Shown: one piece after another, positions 43,941-53,093 of the stretch
How positions within the stretch are numbered: the stretch's first letter is position 1
Layout of the letters: each line of letters begins with the position of its first letter
NCBI RefSeq assembly: GCF_022788715.1
Contig: NZ_CP085168.1
Location: forward strand, 248,001 to 312,000
Direction: 5' to 3'
Length of the DNA stretch: 64,000 bases
DNA from: Sulfitobacter sp. DSM 110093
Lineage (GTDB): Bacteria; Pseudomonadota; Alphaproteobacteria; Rhodobacterales; Rhodobacteraceae
The notes under the pieces: generated by a model
Seen by the model: only the letters and a program-made list of their open reading frames with translations
Told to the model about the DNA's origin: nothing
Database searches by the model: none
Program-made: the position numbers and the translations under genes

Positions 43941-45122
43941 ATGCCCCTTGCCCTTTGGGCGCTAACCATCAGCGCTTTCGCCGTCGGAACGACCGAGTTC
44001 GTTATCGTCGGCTTGCTTCCCACCATCGCCGCCGATCTTGGAGTTTCCATCCCCTCCGCTGGCCTGTTGGTTAGCCTCTATGCGCTTGGCGTGACCATCG
44101 GCGCGCCTGTGCTGACCGCCATGGCAGACCGAGTGCCGCGCAAGACGCTGTTGCTGCTCTTGCTGGCGTTATTCACGCTCGGCAATGCTTATGCCGCCTT
44201 TGCGCCGGATTACGGCAGCCTTGTCGCTGCGCGCTTTATCACCGGTCTCGCCCACGGTGTGTTCTTTGCAATTGCTTCGACCATCGCGACCGATCTGGTA
44301 GAGCCTGAGAAGGAAAGCTCGGCCATTGCGCTGGTCTTCCTTGGCCTGACAGTCGCGCTGGTGACGGGCGTGCCCTTGGGGACCTTAATCGGCCAGAACT
44401 TCGGCTGGCAGTCGACCTTCCTTGGCGTCGTCGCGCTTGGCGTGATCGGATTCATCGCTTCTGCCATCTTGGTGCCCGCCAATCTGACCAAAGCTGCCTC
44501 GGCAGGAATCAACGCGCAGTTGCAGGTTCTAACCTCACCCCGCCTTCTGCTGGTCTATCTAATCACGGCTGTCGGTTATGGCGGCAACTTCATCGCCTTC
44601 ACTTTCCTCGCGCCCATGCTGAACGAAGTCACGGGTCTGTCCGCAGGCGCGGTTAGCCTTGTGCTGCTGCTCTATGGTGCATCTGTCGCCGTAGGGAACA
44701 TCGCCGGCGGTAAACTGGCTGACCGTATTGGTGCAGTGCCGTCCCTGACGGTGATCTTTGCTGGTCTTGCGATATCACTGGTCGCTCTCGGCGCACTCCT
44801 CAACAGCCCGATTGCAGCCATCGCGGTTGCGGCCTTCTGGGGCGGTTTTGCCTTCGCCAACGTGCCACCGCTGCAGTCTTACGTCGTGCAAATCGCACGC
44901 GAAGTCTCACCCGGCGCAGTTGACGTGGCCTCTGGCCTGAACATCGGAGCGTTTAACCTGGGCATTGCCGGTGGCGCATGGGCCGGTGGACTTGTGGTGG
45001 AAGGCATCGGCCTTGCCGCTGCCCCCTACATCGCCGCTGGTGTGGTGGGTGTCGGGATCGTTCTGGTGCGCCTGTCTGGTCGCTGGAACACAACAGCACC
45101 CCAATCTGCTGCTGCTGAATAA
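43941..45122 (+). CDS. MFS transporter (DHA1, AraJ-like)
   Basis: A 393-residue, 12-helix major facilitator protein. The opening LALWALTISAFAVGTTEFVIVGLLPTIAADL and motif A-like TAMADRVPRKTLL place it with AraJ/YdhP-type drug or sugar efflux proteins. GGAGAAAACCG precedes the ATG. A GC-rich hairpin follows at 45132-45158. Likely regulated by the divergent LysR. Confidence 0.88.
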   Translation: MPLALWALTISAFAVGTTEFVIVGLLPTIAADLGVSIPSAGLLVSLYALGVTIGAPVLTAMADRVPRKTLLLLLLALFTLGNAYAAFAPDYGSLVAARFITGLAHGVFFAIASTIATDLVEPEKESSAIALVFLGLTVALVTGVPLGTLIGQNFGWQSTFLGVVALGVIGFIASAILVPANLTKAASAGINAQLQVLTSPRLLLVYLITAVGYGGNFIAFTFLAPMLNEVTGLSAGAVSLVLLLYGASVAVGNIAGGKLADRIGAVPSLTVIFAGLAISLVALGALLNSPIAAIAVAAFWGGFAFANVPPLQSYVVQIAREVSPGAVDVASGLNIGAFNLGIAGGAWAGGLVVEGIGLAAAPYIAAGVVGVGIVLVRLSGRWNTTAPQSAAAE

Positions 45123-45131
45123 CCTCATTAG

Positions 45132-45158
45132 CCCCGCCGTATCTAACGTGCGGCGGGG
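45132..45158 (+). terminator. GC-rich hairpin after the MFS gene
   Basis: An 8-bp perfect stem CCCCGCCG/CGGCGGGG with an 11-base loop lies between the MFS gene and the next start. There is no T run, so it may attenuate rather than terminate. Confidence 0.45.
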
Positions 45159-45185
45159 CAGACCAATGAACAGGAGGTTCGTATC

Positions 45186-45335
45186 ATGTCTGCCCTCAAT
45201 CTGATTTACAAATACCGCATGACTTTTGGCATTGAATTGCCACTGGACCGCGACTGGTCTGAAGCCGGGCAACGCCGTGCCCGTATCGAGGGGCGCCCCT
45301 TTGGTGTGCCGGACATCTCGAACCCCTCCAAGCAT
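45186..45335 (+). pseudogene. LLM-class flavin-dependent oxidoreductase, N-terminal fragment
   Basis: AGGAGG stands eight bases before the ATG. The protein starts MSALNLIYKYRMTFGIELPL and continues DRDWSEAGQRRARIEGRPFGVPDISN, which resembles the start of luciferase-like monooxygenases. Similarity is lost after about 50 codons, where the frame passes into unrelated sequence next to a fragment of another gene on the opposite strand. It was probably the second gene of the MFS operon, cut by a deletion. Confidence 0.5.
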
Positions 45336-45362
45336 TCGTCACGGCGACCGACGAAAACGTGC

Positions 45363-45600
45363 TCAGGGCCGCTGAGTTAACGAACCCCAGTTGGACAGTG
45401 CTTTGGCAATCATCAGATCAAAATGCGCACCGCCACCGTTTTTGAAAACGGTGATGAAGTCCGGTATTCTCCGGCCGGCCGCGCACTGTGTCAAATCGTA
45501 GAGATCGCCCCGCACATCGGACTGGCTTATGATGCCCTCTCTCAGAGTCATCCAGCATGCCGAAATGCTGCGTGATCGATCAACGTCCGCTTCGGGGAAG
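45363..45600 (-). pseudogene. Ornithine cyclodeaminase/mu-crystallin family, C-terminal fragment
   Basis: The minus-strand frame reads SDVRGDLYDLTQCAAGRRIP, then FITVFKNGGGAHFDLMIAKAL, a typical C-terminus of ornithine-cyclodeaminase-like enzymes (the usual form is ITVFKNGGGAHLDLMTA). No N-terminal part remains; the gene is cut by the IS30 element or an older deletion on its right. It is convergent with the LLM fragment. Confidence 0.5.
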
Positions 45601-45644
45601 CTGCATCGCAGCAACCTAATCTACGGCAAATGTCCGCTAAGGGT

Positions 45645-46871
45645 GGCGGGCTCAACTGATCGACGCAACACACTGTGCGAACTTCTCCGCTGGCGTCTGG
45701 TATTGCAAGGTCTTGCGAGGCCGTTCGTTCAGCTGTCTGGCGATTGCACTGTGTTTTGCTTGAGAATGGACAGTTAGATCTGTTCCGCGCGGCAAATATT
45801 GCCTCAAAAGCCGGTTGGTGTTTTCATTTGATCCTCGCTGCCAAGGGGATTGTGGGTCGCAAAAGTAGATCTCGACATCGGTTGCCTTGGTCAGGCGTTG
45901 ATGATCAGCCAGCTCTTTGCCGCGATCCCATGTCAGGGATTTGTAGAGTTCGCGTGGCAACCTTTGAGCCGACTTGATTAGTCCTGAGACGACGCTTTCG
46001 GTGTCCTTATTCGCAACTTTTACCAGCATGACATATCTGGAATGCCGCTCCACGAGGGTCGCGATATAGCTGTTTTTTGAACCTCCGATCAGGTCGCCCT
46101 CCCAGTGCCCCGGCACCGCTCTGTCGTCCACGGATGCCGGCCTTTGGCTGATAGATATTGCATCCTTGATCTGGCCAAGGCCGTTGCGCTTGAGGCTCGC
46201 ATGCTTGGATCGGCGGATTGTTCGTTTGGCGCGCAGGTGCTCAAGTAGCTCCTTCTTCAGGGCACCACGCGCTTGTATATAAAGGCTTCGATAGATCGTC
46301 TCGTGTGACACCTGTTTCTGCGCCTCTCCCGGGAACGCACGCTTGAGCCAGCCGGCAATCTGCTCAGGTGACCACTTTCGCCGCAGCTTAGCGGATACTG
46401 CGCGGCTCAATGCGGGGTGACAAGCCAGCTTACACATCTTGGGACGCAAGGCGCGGTCCCACGCTGCTTGGTCTGAAGCAGCGGCACGATAGCCGGCAGA
46501 CCCACCGTTGCGCCGGACCTCGCGGCAGATGGTCGAAGGCGCACGCCCCAATTGCCCCGCAATCGCGCGTAAAGAGTGCTTGATGCTGAGCCCTCGTGAA
46601 ATCTCTTCGCGCTCAGAAAGGCTCAGAGCGTGGCTGCCGCGTCTGCGATCTGGCGGTCTGATGCCCCCCGTCGGTGAAATCACGGAAAAGACCGAGGATG
46701 ATTGCCGGTCAAACACCCGCCCGATCGAGCTCATCGACTCCCCACGCTGCCAACGGTCTCAAATCTCAGCTCGCTGCTCTGCCGAGTAATAAATCCTGCG
46801 CCGATACTTCATGCTGAACACTCCAACTTTTCCTAAAGGTTAAAGTGTTGCATCCACCTGTTGAGCCCACC
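45645..46871 (-). mobile_element. IS30-family insertion sequence
   Basis: A ~1227-bp element with ~27-bp imperfect inverted ends: GGCGGGCTCAACTGATCG at the left, and GGTGGGCTCAACAGGTGG read on the minus strand at the right; both continue to GCAACAC. It differs in type from the IS30 remnants at 13.8-14.8 kb. A clear target duplication is not visible. Confidence 0.82.
45652..46812 (-). pseudogene. IS30-family transposase with a premature stop at codon 18
   Basis: From the ATG at 46812 the frame reads MKYRRRIYYSAEQRAEI, stop, DRWQRGESMSSIG. A TGA stands where a Trp codon (TGG) is expected. The remainder is open for 360 codons from the ATG at 46734: helix-turn-helix LSLSEREEISRGLSIKHSLR, WSPEQIAGWLK, and DDE parts GHWEGDLIGG, SLTWDRGKELADH and SPWQRGSNENTNRLLRQY. 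Restart at 46734 could give a nearly full-length enzyme, so activity is not excluded. Confidence 0.85.
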
Positions 46872-47147
46872 GCCGAAAGCGATGCTTTTCTACGGCATTG
46901 GTGGGGCGGTTCAATTTCAGCATGTTTCTGAGCGCGACGACAAAGAGATGGCCACAAATTCCCGATTGCCCTTGTGGCAAAGCGAGCCGCCCTATGCGTT
47001 TTTTCGCCACTCTAATCACAAATGGTCAGACGCCCGCTGTTCAAATTTGCACAAAGTGTGTTTGAGAGTAGGGAGTTGCGCATTTTTGCAGCGGAGTTAG
47101 ATGGATCTGACATGACGAACGCATCTCAAACGGAGAAATGGATTCAG

Positions 47148-47726
47148 ATGAAATACTTCCTTCTTACGACGGCAATGGGCGCAACGCTCGCGACCGCGGC
47201 ACAGGCCGAAACGGTGACCTATGTTCTCGATCCGTCTCATAGCCAGATCGTGTTCAGCTATAACCACTTGGGTTTCTCAACCACGACAGGCATGTTCTCC
47301 GGGTTCGATGGAAGCATCGAACTGGACCAGGATGACCCGGCGGCATCGAGCGTCTCTGTGTCCTTTCCCGCCAAGAGCCTCATCACCGGCTGGCCCGCCC
47401 GCGAAGAGCATTTCCTGTCCAAGGATTTCTTCGGCGCCGAAGCGAACCCCTTGGTGACATTCACCTCGACGTCGATCGAAGTGACCGACGAAAAGACCGG
47501 CAAGATCACCGGCGATTTGACCATGAACGGCATTACGAAGTCTGTCGTCTTGGACACCACACTGAACCAGTTGGGAGATCATCCGATGGAAAATCGCCCC
47601 TGGGCCGGTTTTGACGCGACAACCAAGCTGCTGCGCTCGGATTTCGACATGGGCCAGTTCGCCCCGTTTGTCGGGGATGAGGTTGCGATCGATATCTCGA
47701 TCGAAGCAATGGTGCCCGCAGAATAA
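47148..47726 (+). CDS. Periplasmic YceI-family protein
   Basis: A 192-residue protein with a signal peptide (MKYFLLTTAMGATLATAAQA-ET). The lipocalin-like YceI domain covers the rest: YVLDPSHSQIVFSYNHLGFS, SLITGWPAREEHFLSKDFF, and GDLTMNGITKSVVLDTTLNQ. YceI proteins bind isoprenoid lipids such as polyprenyl chains in the periplasm. The gene converges on a cytochrome b561-YceI fusion gene, and the two share a bidirectional terminator. Confidence 0.9.
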   Translation: MKYFLLTTAMGATLATAAQAETVTYVLDPSHSQIVFSYNHLGFSTTTGMFSGFDGSIELDQDDPAASSVSVSFPAKSLITGWPAREEHFLSKDFFGAEANPLVTFTSTSIEVTDEKTGKITGDLTMNGITKSVVLDTTLNQLGDHPMENRPWAGFDATTKLLRSDFDMGQFAPFVGDEVAIDISIEAMVPAE

Positions 47727-47746
47727 TCGAAGCCCCACCCCCAACC

Positions 47747-47780
47747 AAAAGGGTCGCGCAACCACTCGCGCGGCCCTTTT
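47747..47780. terminator. Bidirectional terminator between the two yceI-type genes
   Basis: Stem with arms starting AAAAGGG and ending CCCTTTT, plus an inner GCGC/GCGC pairing. A-run and T-run on opposite sides give a U tract in both directions. It lies between convergent genes ending at 47726 and 47801. Confidence 0.75.
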
Positions 47781-47800
47781 CCGTCTCGATAGCGCAGGGC

Positions 47801-48982
47801 CTACCCCGCCCTATTTGCCACCAGATCAATCCGGACCTCTACGGAGAACCCGACAGAGCTTTCGTCCGGATAGGCTGTCCCCATGCCGAAATCACGACGG
47901 TCCAGAGCCGTGCCACCTGAAACCTTGGCCGTGCCCTCTGTCACCTCGAGATCGAAGTCAAGCGTAACGGGAACACTCTGCTCGACCAATGTCAGGAAGC
48001 CCGATGCGCGGTGTCTCGGTCCGTCGATTTGCACAATGTCGCCCTGAAACACGGCGGTATCATAGGCGGCGACATCGAAGAACTCGGGGCCTTTCGCCTG
48101 GTCCGTGACGGGTCCCAGCAATAGAGAGGTCGTGTCGAGCACTGTCTTTACGGTGCCCTTCCCAGTTTTTTCATCATACTCGATGTCGGCCTGCCAATTC
48201 GCAATGCTGCCGGTTACCTCAGCTCCCATTTGCGTAATCGTGATCGCCAGATTGCCGTCCTGCACGACCCACCCCTCGGTCTGTTGAGCAGGCAATTGTG
48301 ACGCGGAGTCCTCGTTATGAGTAGGGGCAAACACGATCAGGGCGCCGCCGATTGCAAAGGTCCATATCCCTATTGTGGCGAGAAAGGAGGCCCCCTTGCC
48401 GGGGTGGGCAGCCGCATTGCCGGCAGCCCGTCCGTTCCACATCCGTGCCAAGGTGCCGTCGCGGTCAATCAGCGCGTGTTTGACTGCACCGCCAATATGC
48501 GCCGCGACCATGGCCGCCAATAAGATCCCTGCAATCCAGTGGATATTGGCCGCCGCACCGGCGAGGCGCTCCGATTTCGGAACGAACGGCAGGCTTTGGG
48601 GGAAGGGCCACCAGATTGCCGCAAAGCCCGCTTCGGCCGAATGGATAACCCAGCCGGAAAGCGGAAGCACGAAGATTGCGGCGTAGAGCACCCCATGCGC
48701 CGTGTCGGCGGCGAAGGTTTCAAGGCGCCGTTCGGGATGGAGAGGCACGGGACGTGGTTGCGAGATTGCCCAGATCACCCGTAACACAGCCAGAGCCAAG
48801 ACCGTAACGCCGATCGTCTTATGAGTCGAATACAACAGCTGAAGGAAAGCCACGGTATCGCCACTGCGCGTCGTGAACTTTCCGATCAATCCAAGCGCTA
48901 TGTCTGCCAGCACCAGGAGCGCGATGCTCCAATGGAAAAAGCGGGCGACGCGCCCGTAGCTGGCGGTTGTGTTTGATATCAT
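47801..48982 (-). CDS. Cytochrome b561-YceI fusion protein
   Basis: A 393-residue fusion. Residues ~1-185 form a four-helix di-haem cytochrome b561 with His ligands in RVARFFHWSIALLVL, LYSTHKTIGVTVLAL, AADTAHGVLYAAIF and MVAAHIGGAVKHALI. After a further helix (~210-230) comes a YceI domain (~245-393: WVVQDGNLAITITQMGAEVT to DRRDFGMG). A haem protein joined to a lipid-binding domain suggests redox chemistry on an isoprenoid such as a quinone, which is inference. The ATG at 48982 (MISNTTAS) fits the cytochrome start. Confidence 0.87.
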   Translation of the reverse strand: MISNTTASYGRVARFFHWSIALLVLADIALGLIGKFTTRSGDTVAFLQLLYSTHKTIGVTVLALAVLRVIWAISQPRPVPLHPERRLETFAADTAHGVLYAAIFVLPLSGWVIHSAEAGFAAIWWPFPQSLPFVPKSERLAGAAANIHWIAGILLAAMVAAHIGGAVKHALIDRDGTLARMWNGRAAGNAAAHPGKGASFLATIGIWTFAIGGALIVFAPTHNEDSASQLPAQQTEGWVVQDGNLAITITQMGAEVTGSIANWQADIEYDEKTGKGTVKTVLDTTSLLLGPVTDQAKGPEFFDVAAYDTAVFQGDIVQIDGPRHRASGFLTLVEQSVPVTLDFDLEVTEGTAKVSGGTALDRRDFGMGTAYPDESSVGFSVEVRIDLVANRAG

Positions 48983-49224
48983 CGGACCCTCGCATGTCTT
49001 GGCTGGGTCTCCGATATCAAGACTTCGCCGCCAGCACATTCCGTTGTTTTCACACAACCTCTGTGCGCAGATAGGGAAGGCACGGTTTAGCGAGGCGCAA
49101 CTGGGAGGGCAGGTGTCCGCATGCGCACGTCTTTCGGCACAATTATCCGTGCAACGTATGGGTGCTTGCGGGACCGCACCCCCACCGGGTCAGTTCTCAA
49201 TGACATTCAACAGAGTAATTACTC

Positions 49225-50823
49225 TTAAAGGTACTTGGGATGCCCTTCTTCTTTTCCAATAGGCTCCGAAACAGGGAAATCTACGGTGAAGGTCGTCCCC
49301 TCTCCTTCGGCAGTCTCAAATGTGATCTCCCCAAGATGCTGGTCAACGATTGCTTTCACAATGCCCATTCCCAGCCCATAGCCCTCATTGACCCGATAAG
49401 TGTCCCCGCGCGCAAAGGGCTTGAAAAGGGTCTTCTGAATACTGTGCGGCAATCCTGCCCCCTCGTCCTTTACATAGAAGCCGTGTCCCGTACTGGTGAG
49501 ACCCAACTCTACCGTCCCGCCCTTTGCTGATGCTTTGATAGCATTTGTCGCAAGGTTAGATATCAGCCGTTCCACCCTGCTTGCGTGCAATCGCAAAGGT
49601 TGGTTAGGCGCATCTGAAAGCTTCAATTTGAGACCTATACCATGGTTTTCTGCATAAGAGGTAAGTGTCTCGATCGCCTGAGAGAGCAAAGGAGCAAGGG
49701 GGACTACAGCGAAGCCTGACGGTTCCCCCGCACGAAGCTGTTCAACGTCGAGTATGTCGGCAACCATCTCGTCGATACGCCGCGCATTGCGCAACGCGAG
49801 ACGTAACAGTTTGGTTTTCGCTTCGTCCAGCTCCGGCTTGTGTGCATCCAGTACTTCTAATGCACCGCAGAGCGCAGACAGGGGATTTTTTATGTCATGG
49901 CTAACAGTAGCTATCAGCTGGTCTTTGGCATGCTCAAAAGCACGCTGTTCAGAAATATCTCGGACAACTGCCAAAAAGCCAAGAGTCTCACCCCAGTCAG
50001 TTTCCACTTTGGCGCTCGAAACAAGACCATCAAATGTGGAACCATCAGACCTTCGACAGGAAATCTCAAACTCACCTCGCTTGCTTGAGGCCCGGGGGTT
50101 AAACTTTTCCTCGCCCGCGCGCTCATAACTATCAAGCGTTCCGTAAAGCACTGCTGTTTGTCGCCCCAGAATTTGGTGGGGCGCATAGCCAAATAGCGTC
50201 TCCACAGCTGGGTTGACCATCGCGACACTGCGGTTGAGATCGGCTAAAACGATTGCTTCGGGCACCGCATCAATCATAGCACTGAGCAACCCACGTTGTC
50301 CGCGAAGTTCCCGCCGCTCGGCGTGCAGCTTCAGTTCATTGCCCAACCAGCGCGCCAAAAAGGCGACAAACTCGAACTCTTTCTGCCTGAACGGTGCTTG
50401 ACGCGGGGCGCGATCAGAAAAATTCAACGTGCCAAAGAATTCATTTTCACACCGCAAAGGGGCGCCTATGTAGCTTTCCAGCCCAAAATTTTGATAACAA
50501 GGGTGGGAAGATATTTCCTGCTTCCCCGCATGATGGAATGCTGTAACTTCATCATTGTTTAATGTGTAAAGGCAGTAGGTACCGTTTACATTAAAGGTGG
50601 TCCCAGAGGCCGGAGCCCATTCAGGGCCATGGACAAAAAGACACTCGTAGATTGGATGCTCTATCCGGCTAACAATTCCAAGCTCGAGACCAAGGGCATC
50701 CGTACCTAAGGCAAGCAATTGTGCAACCTTATCCTCGAATGTAAGGTCTGGCTCTATTGCGAGCATATAGAGTTGGCGAAGCGGATCATCAAAATTTGCA
50801 GGAGCATTTGGGAAATGGTTCAT
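49225..50823 (-). CDS. GAF-PAS sensor histidine kinase
   Basis: A 532-residue soluble kinase: GAF-like domain (about 30-165, GLESYIGAPLRCENEFFGTL), PAS (about 178-300, AVPEAIVLADLNRSVAMVNP), HisKA with His309 in ATVSHDIKNPLSALCGAL, and HATPase_c with NLATNAIKA, DEGAGLPHS and GYGLGMGIVKAIV. There are no membrane helices, so it senses an intracellular signal. The ATG at 50823 is preferred; upstream codons do not look coding. No response regulator lies beside it. Confidence 0.88.
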   Translation of the reverse strand: MNHFPNAPANFDDPLRQLYMLAIEPDLTFEDKVAQLLALGTDALGLELGIVSRIEHPIYECLFVHGPEWAPASGTTFNVNGTYCLYTLNNDEVTAFHHAGKQEISSHPCYQNFGLESYIGAPLRCENEFFGTLNFSDRAPRQAPFRQKEFEFVAFLARWLGNELKLHAERRELRGQRGLLSAMIDAVPEAIVLADLNRSVAMVNPAVETLFGYAPHQILGRQTAVLYGTLDSYERAGEEKFNPRASSKRGEFEISCRRSDGSTFDGLVSSAKVETDWGETLGFLAVVRDISEQRAFEHAKDQLIATVSHDIKNPLSALCGALEVLDAHKPELDEAKTKLLRLALRNARRIDEMVADILDVEQLRAGEPSGFAVVPLAPLLSQAIETLTSYAENHGIGLKLKLSDAPNQPLRLHASRVERLISNLATNAIKASAKGGTVELGLTSTGHGFYVKDEGAGLPHSIQKTLFKPFARGDTYRVNEGYGLGMGIVKAIVDQHLGEITFETAEGEGTTFTVDFPVSEPIGKEEGHPKYL

Positions 50824-51024
50824 TTGGAGTTTTTCCTCTGCGCCTGTTCTAATGACGAACCGTTTAAGTACTATCATCCTGCGTCCCACCTGATGTAAAG
50901 CAGGCCCTCAAGGTAAGCGGCCTCATTGACGTAAGGTCAAAGAAAAGTGCTTGCTATGATGTGGCTTCCCAAATCGAGGGATTCAAAGGGGTAATCTCTC
51001 GTTATTGCGGCAACCTCAAGTATC

Positions 51025-51577
51025 AGGGTTAGGCTTGAGCTTGCCGAGAACCACCGCGATCTCGCGCTGTTCAATTTGGCCATCGACAGCAAATTGCGCG
51101 GCTGCGACTTGGTCAAAATGAAAGTGGTCGATGTCATGGCATCCGGTCAGATCAAAGCGAGGGCGTCAGTATTGCAAAGTAACCCAGAAATCCGTGCGCT
51201 TCGAGATTTCCGAAGGGACCAGAGCTTCGCTCACTAAGTGGATGGAAGATCCGCTAATGGTCGGGTCCGAGTATCTCCGGCCTGGCCGCTTCCACGAGCG
51301 TTTGCACATCTCATTCCGCCAATTTGCTCGGATTGTTCGGGACTGGGTTTCCTCGATTGGTTTGGAAGTAACCGCATATGGAACCCATTCAATGCGGCGA
51401 ACGAAAGTCACCCAAATATACAAGAAAACTGGAAACTTGCGGGCGGTACAGCTGCTGTTGGGTCATACCAAGATGGACAGCACGGTGCGCTATCTCGGCG
51501 TAGAAACGCATCAGATGCGTGTCGTGAAGAAGCGTCTGCTGCGGTTTTTGTCAGAGCAGATTGAACTCGCCGGTTAG
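51025..51577 (+). pseudogene. Tyrosine recombinase/integrase, truncated and frameshifted
   Basis: The catalytic half of a phage-type integrase. The first frame (about 51025-51180) reads RLELAENHRDLALFNLAIDS with the catalytic Arg in KLRGCDLVKMKVVDV. After a small deletion near 51181, the second frame reads KSVRFEISEGTRASLTKW to GTHSMRRTKVTQIYKKTGN (His-x-x-Arg) and QLLLGHTKMDSTVRYLGVE with the nucleophile Tyr. The N-terminal arm-binding part is missing. It marks a former mobile or genomic-island end. Confidence 0.8.
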
Positions 51578-51947
51578 TTAGATTACAATTCAATTTCTCC
51601 AATTGTGGTTTGGACATCTACTTCGTGCCAGGAACGATAAAATCTCTGCGGAGCCATGGCTTTTACAGACGCTTTAGGACCATTTTTGCTTGGTTCGTTC
51701 TCTCCCGGGCCATTTAGCCGGCCAATAGAATCACAAATACTTTAGTCAGCCTTCAGATGTCCGCAAGTTTTTCGACGGCATGTTAAGGACGCGTACTGGC
51801 GTATTCCCCACCGCCTTGACTGCAGCTTGCGGCCCGCAAGCCGCGGGCATCAATTGATCAGGTAATCTCCATCATCATAGGGATCGGGGCGGGGATTCAT
51901 TGGTCCGCGCGTGACCTGTGATCCCCATGCTGCAAAGCAACCGCGCG
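51578..51947. other. Intergenic stretch, no gene seen
   Basis: About 370 bp between the integrase remnant and the 2-hydroxyacid oxidase gene. A GC-rich hairpin (GCTTGCG/CGCAAGC) near 51826 could help end transcription of the sulfatase operon, but it lacks a T run. Confidence 0.4.
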
Positions 51948-53081
51948 TCAGTCCGTCCAATAAACGTCTTTTGGACTGATGTCATCTAATTGGGTTTTTC
52001 CAGCCAGTCCCATCGTCGTTCGCAGTTCCTTGTCCAGAATTGACAGTAAGATTTCGACGCCCTCTTGGCCCATCGCGCCCAGTGCATAAACCATGGCCCG
52101 CCCCAGCAAGACGCCTGATGCCCCCATCGCACGGGCGCGGAAGATATCCATCCCGCTGCGCACCCCAGAGTCGAGCAACAACTCCACCCTATCGCTCACA
52201 GCATCCGCGATCCTGGGTAGCCAAGAAATCGAGCTTCCCGCCCCATCCAACTGGCGGCCACCGTGATTTGAAACCACGATGGTTTCTATCCCCATATCCG
52301 CTGCTATCCGGGCATCCTCAACATCCAGAATCCCTTTGAGGATCACCGGTCCGTCCCACTCCCGTCGGATCCATTCGACATCGTCCCAATCTAACGCCGG
52401 ATCCACCATTTCTGCGGCCCAAGTGAGCAAGCTGGCAAGATCATCTACTCCCTTCGCATGCCCAACCACATTGCCAAAGCTGACCGCCGGACCTGTCGCA
52501 AACTCATAGGCCCAACGAGGCTTCGTGGCGATATTGACAAGGTTCTTAAGGTTAGGGCGGATCGATAGTTTGTTTTTCAGATCCCGGTGGCGCTGACCCA
52601 ACATCGACAGGTCCATGGTTATAACCAAACGCGAGCAGCCCGCAGCTTTGGCGCGGTGTATCATCTCACGTACGAAATCCCGATCTTTGACTACGTAAAG
52701 CTGAAACCAGAACGGCGCACTGGTGGCCTCGGCAACCTCTTCTACAGATGCAATCGACATAGTAGAAAGAATAAAGGGCACGCCGAATTTCTGCGCTGCC
52801 TTCGCAACCTTGATCTCGCCACCAATGTTTTGAATCCCCAGCATTCCAACAGGGGCAAAGGCGAGCGGTAGGTTTACGCTTTCTCCGGCCATCTCAGTCA
52901 GGGTTGTGATATTGCGGATATCGACCCCAACACGCTGACGAATGTTAAGACGCTGAAAGTCGCTTTCATTCTGGCGGAAGGTGCTTTCAGTGTACGATCC
53001 ACTCTCTGCGTAATCGTAAAACATCCGCGGCACCCGAGAGCGGTAGACCTGGCGAAAGTCCTCAACGCAAGTGATTGTCAT
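51948..53081 (-). CDS. FMN-dependent alpha-hydroxyacid oxidase/dehydrogenase (LldD family)
   Basis: A 377-residue enzyme of the lactate/glycolate/mandelate oxidase family. Active-site features: YDYAESGSYTE near residues 22-32 with a conserved Tyr, QLYVVKDR, VITMDLSMLGQRHRDLKN with an FMN/substrate Arg, and IVVSNHGGRQLD with the catalytic His-Arg pair, then DSGVRSG and the phosphate-binding MGASGVLLGRAMVY. It oxidises a 2-hydroxyacid to a 2-oxoacid. AAGGGGGG precedes the ATG, and the sulfatase gene ends 12 bp upstream. Last gene of the TctCBA-sulfatase run. Confidence 0.88.
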   Translation of the reverse strand: MTITCVEDFRQVYRSRVPRMFYDYAESGSYTESTFRQNESDFQRLNIRQRVGVDIRNITTLTEMAGESVNLPLAFAPVGMLGIQNIGGEIKVAKAAQKFGVPFILSTMSIASVEEVAEATSAPFWFQLYVVKDRDFVREMIHRAKAAGCSRLVITMDLSMLGQRHRDLKNKLSIRPNLKNLVNIATKPRWAYEFATGPAVSFGNVVGHAKGVDDLASLLTWAAEMVDPALDWDDVEWIRREWDGPVILKGILDVEDARIAADMGIETIVVSNHGGRQLDGAGSSISWLPRIADAVSDRVELLLDSGVRSGMDIFRARAMGASGVLLGRAMVYALGAMGQEGVEILLSILDKELRTTMGLAGKTQLDDISPKDVYWTD

Positions 53082-53093
53082 TTTTAGCCCCCC

